Below, piece by piece: positions 63,816 through 64,000 of a stretch of 64,000 bases of DNA. Origin of the DNA: Mycobacterium adipatum. GTDB lineage: Bacteria > Actinomycetota > Actinomycetes > Mycobacteriales > Mycobacteriaceae. The translations under genes and the position numbers were made by a program. The first letter of the stretch is position 1, and every line of letters begins with the position of its first letter. The stretch is taken from positions 620,001 through 684,000 of the forward strand of contig NZ_CP015596.1 in NCBI RefSeq assembly GCF_001644575.1. The letters run 5' to 3'. A model generated the notes under the pieces. It saw only the letters and a list, made by a program, of their open reading frames with translations, ran no database searches and had not been told where the DNA came from.

Positions 63816-64000
63816 AGTGCCGTGTCGTGCGGGGTTCCCGCGATCGGCAATCGCTACGGCCGCGTCGGAGTCGCCGCAGGCGCGGCGGTGGAGCGTGCGC
63901 GGGCAAAAAGGTTGCCGATGAGATGTGGCGGGAGACTTCGGTGGTCATCCGAGAAGATGAAGCGCACGCTCACGGACGCCTTCACGGGCACCTAAGCCAG

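Noticed and set aside
41404..64000. CRISPR array or Cas genes guiding the Tn7-like element
   Set aside because: No regularly spaced direct repeats and no Cas-like proteins were seen, so a CRISPR-associated transposon is not supported.
1..64000. tRNA or rRNA genes
   Set aside because: No cloverleaf with the conserved GGTTCGAATCC-type T-arm and no rRNA-like segment was noticed on either strand.

Overview
The window is high-GC actinobacterial DNA from a fast-growing Mycobacterium (Mycolicibacterium type). From memory, the first 41.4 kb follows M. tuberculosis gene order: Rv3910-Rv3909-mutT4-pcnA, then Rv0037c, Rv0038, Rv0039c, Rv0040c, leuS, Rv0042c-Rv0047c (including ino1), Rv0048c, Rv0049, ponA1, Rv0051, rpsF-ssb-rpsR-rplI and dnaB. 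Joining the pcnA block directly to the Rv0037c block fits the fast-grower arrangement, in which the oriC segment is inverted relative to M. tuberculosis. A glucosylglycerate hydrolase gene also points to a rapid grower.

Region 1 (1-9.4 kb): start of murJ, a DUF6049 membrane protein, mutT4, pcnA, an Asp-rich calcium-binding-type repeat protein, an ankyrin protein, a DinB/TIGR03084-type protein, an MFS transporter and a YqgE protein. Region 2 (9.4-31.5 kb): a small membrane protein, an LpqN-type secreted antigen, leuS, an SDR, glucosylglycerate hydrolase, MarR, a polar amino-acid ABC transporter with fused binding protein and permease, GntR, an F420-type oxidoreductase, a PhoX-like phosphatase, a secreted metalloprotease, an alpha/beta hydrolase, TetR, a second hydrolase, ino1, PadR and two tandem DUF1707 proteins. 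Region 3 (31.5-41.4 kb): DUF5318, ponA1, a GT87-like membrane protein, rpsF-ssb-rpsR-rplI, and dnaB carrying two inteins (a class-3-type mini-intein in the P-loop and a LAGLIDADG intein). Upstream of dnaB are a LexA-type SOS box and DnaA-box-like motifs.

Region 4 (41.4-64 kb) is an accessory island immediately after dnaB, with lower-GC stretches and unfamiliar genes. It starts with a 20-bp tandem/inverted repeat cluster. Next comes a CBASS-like operon in which two CD-NTase genes flank an S-4TM pore-forming effector. Then follow a degenerate gene, a KAP NTPase and a convergent 1241-aa TPR protein with a C-terminal PIN-like domain. At 51.9-58.1 kb lies a Tn7-like transposition module: tnsA, tnsB and tnsC overlapping on the + strand, and a long tniQ convergent to them. 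Small regulators, zinc-ribbon proteins, antitoxin relics, a second tnsA-like gene lacking the catalytic lysine, and two members of an uncharacterised paralogous family fill the right end. A third, decayed family member lies beside the CBASS genes.

The most notable content is the Tn7-like module (no CRISPR array seen) beside a two-cyclase CBASS locus and other candidate defence genes. The transposon ends and target site were not resolved, and the island continues past the window.
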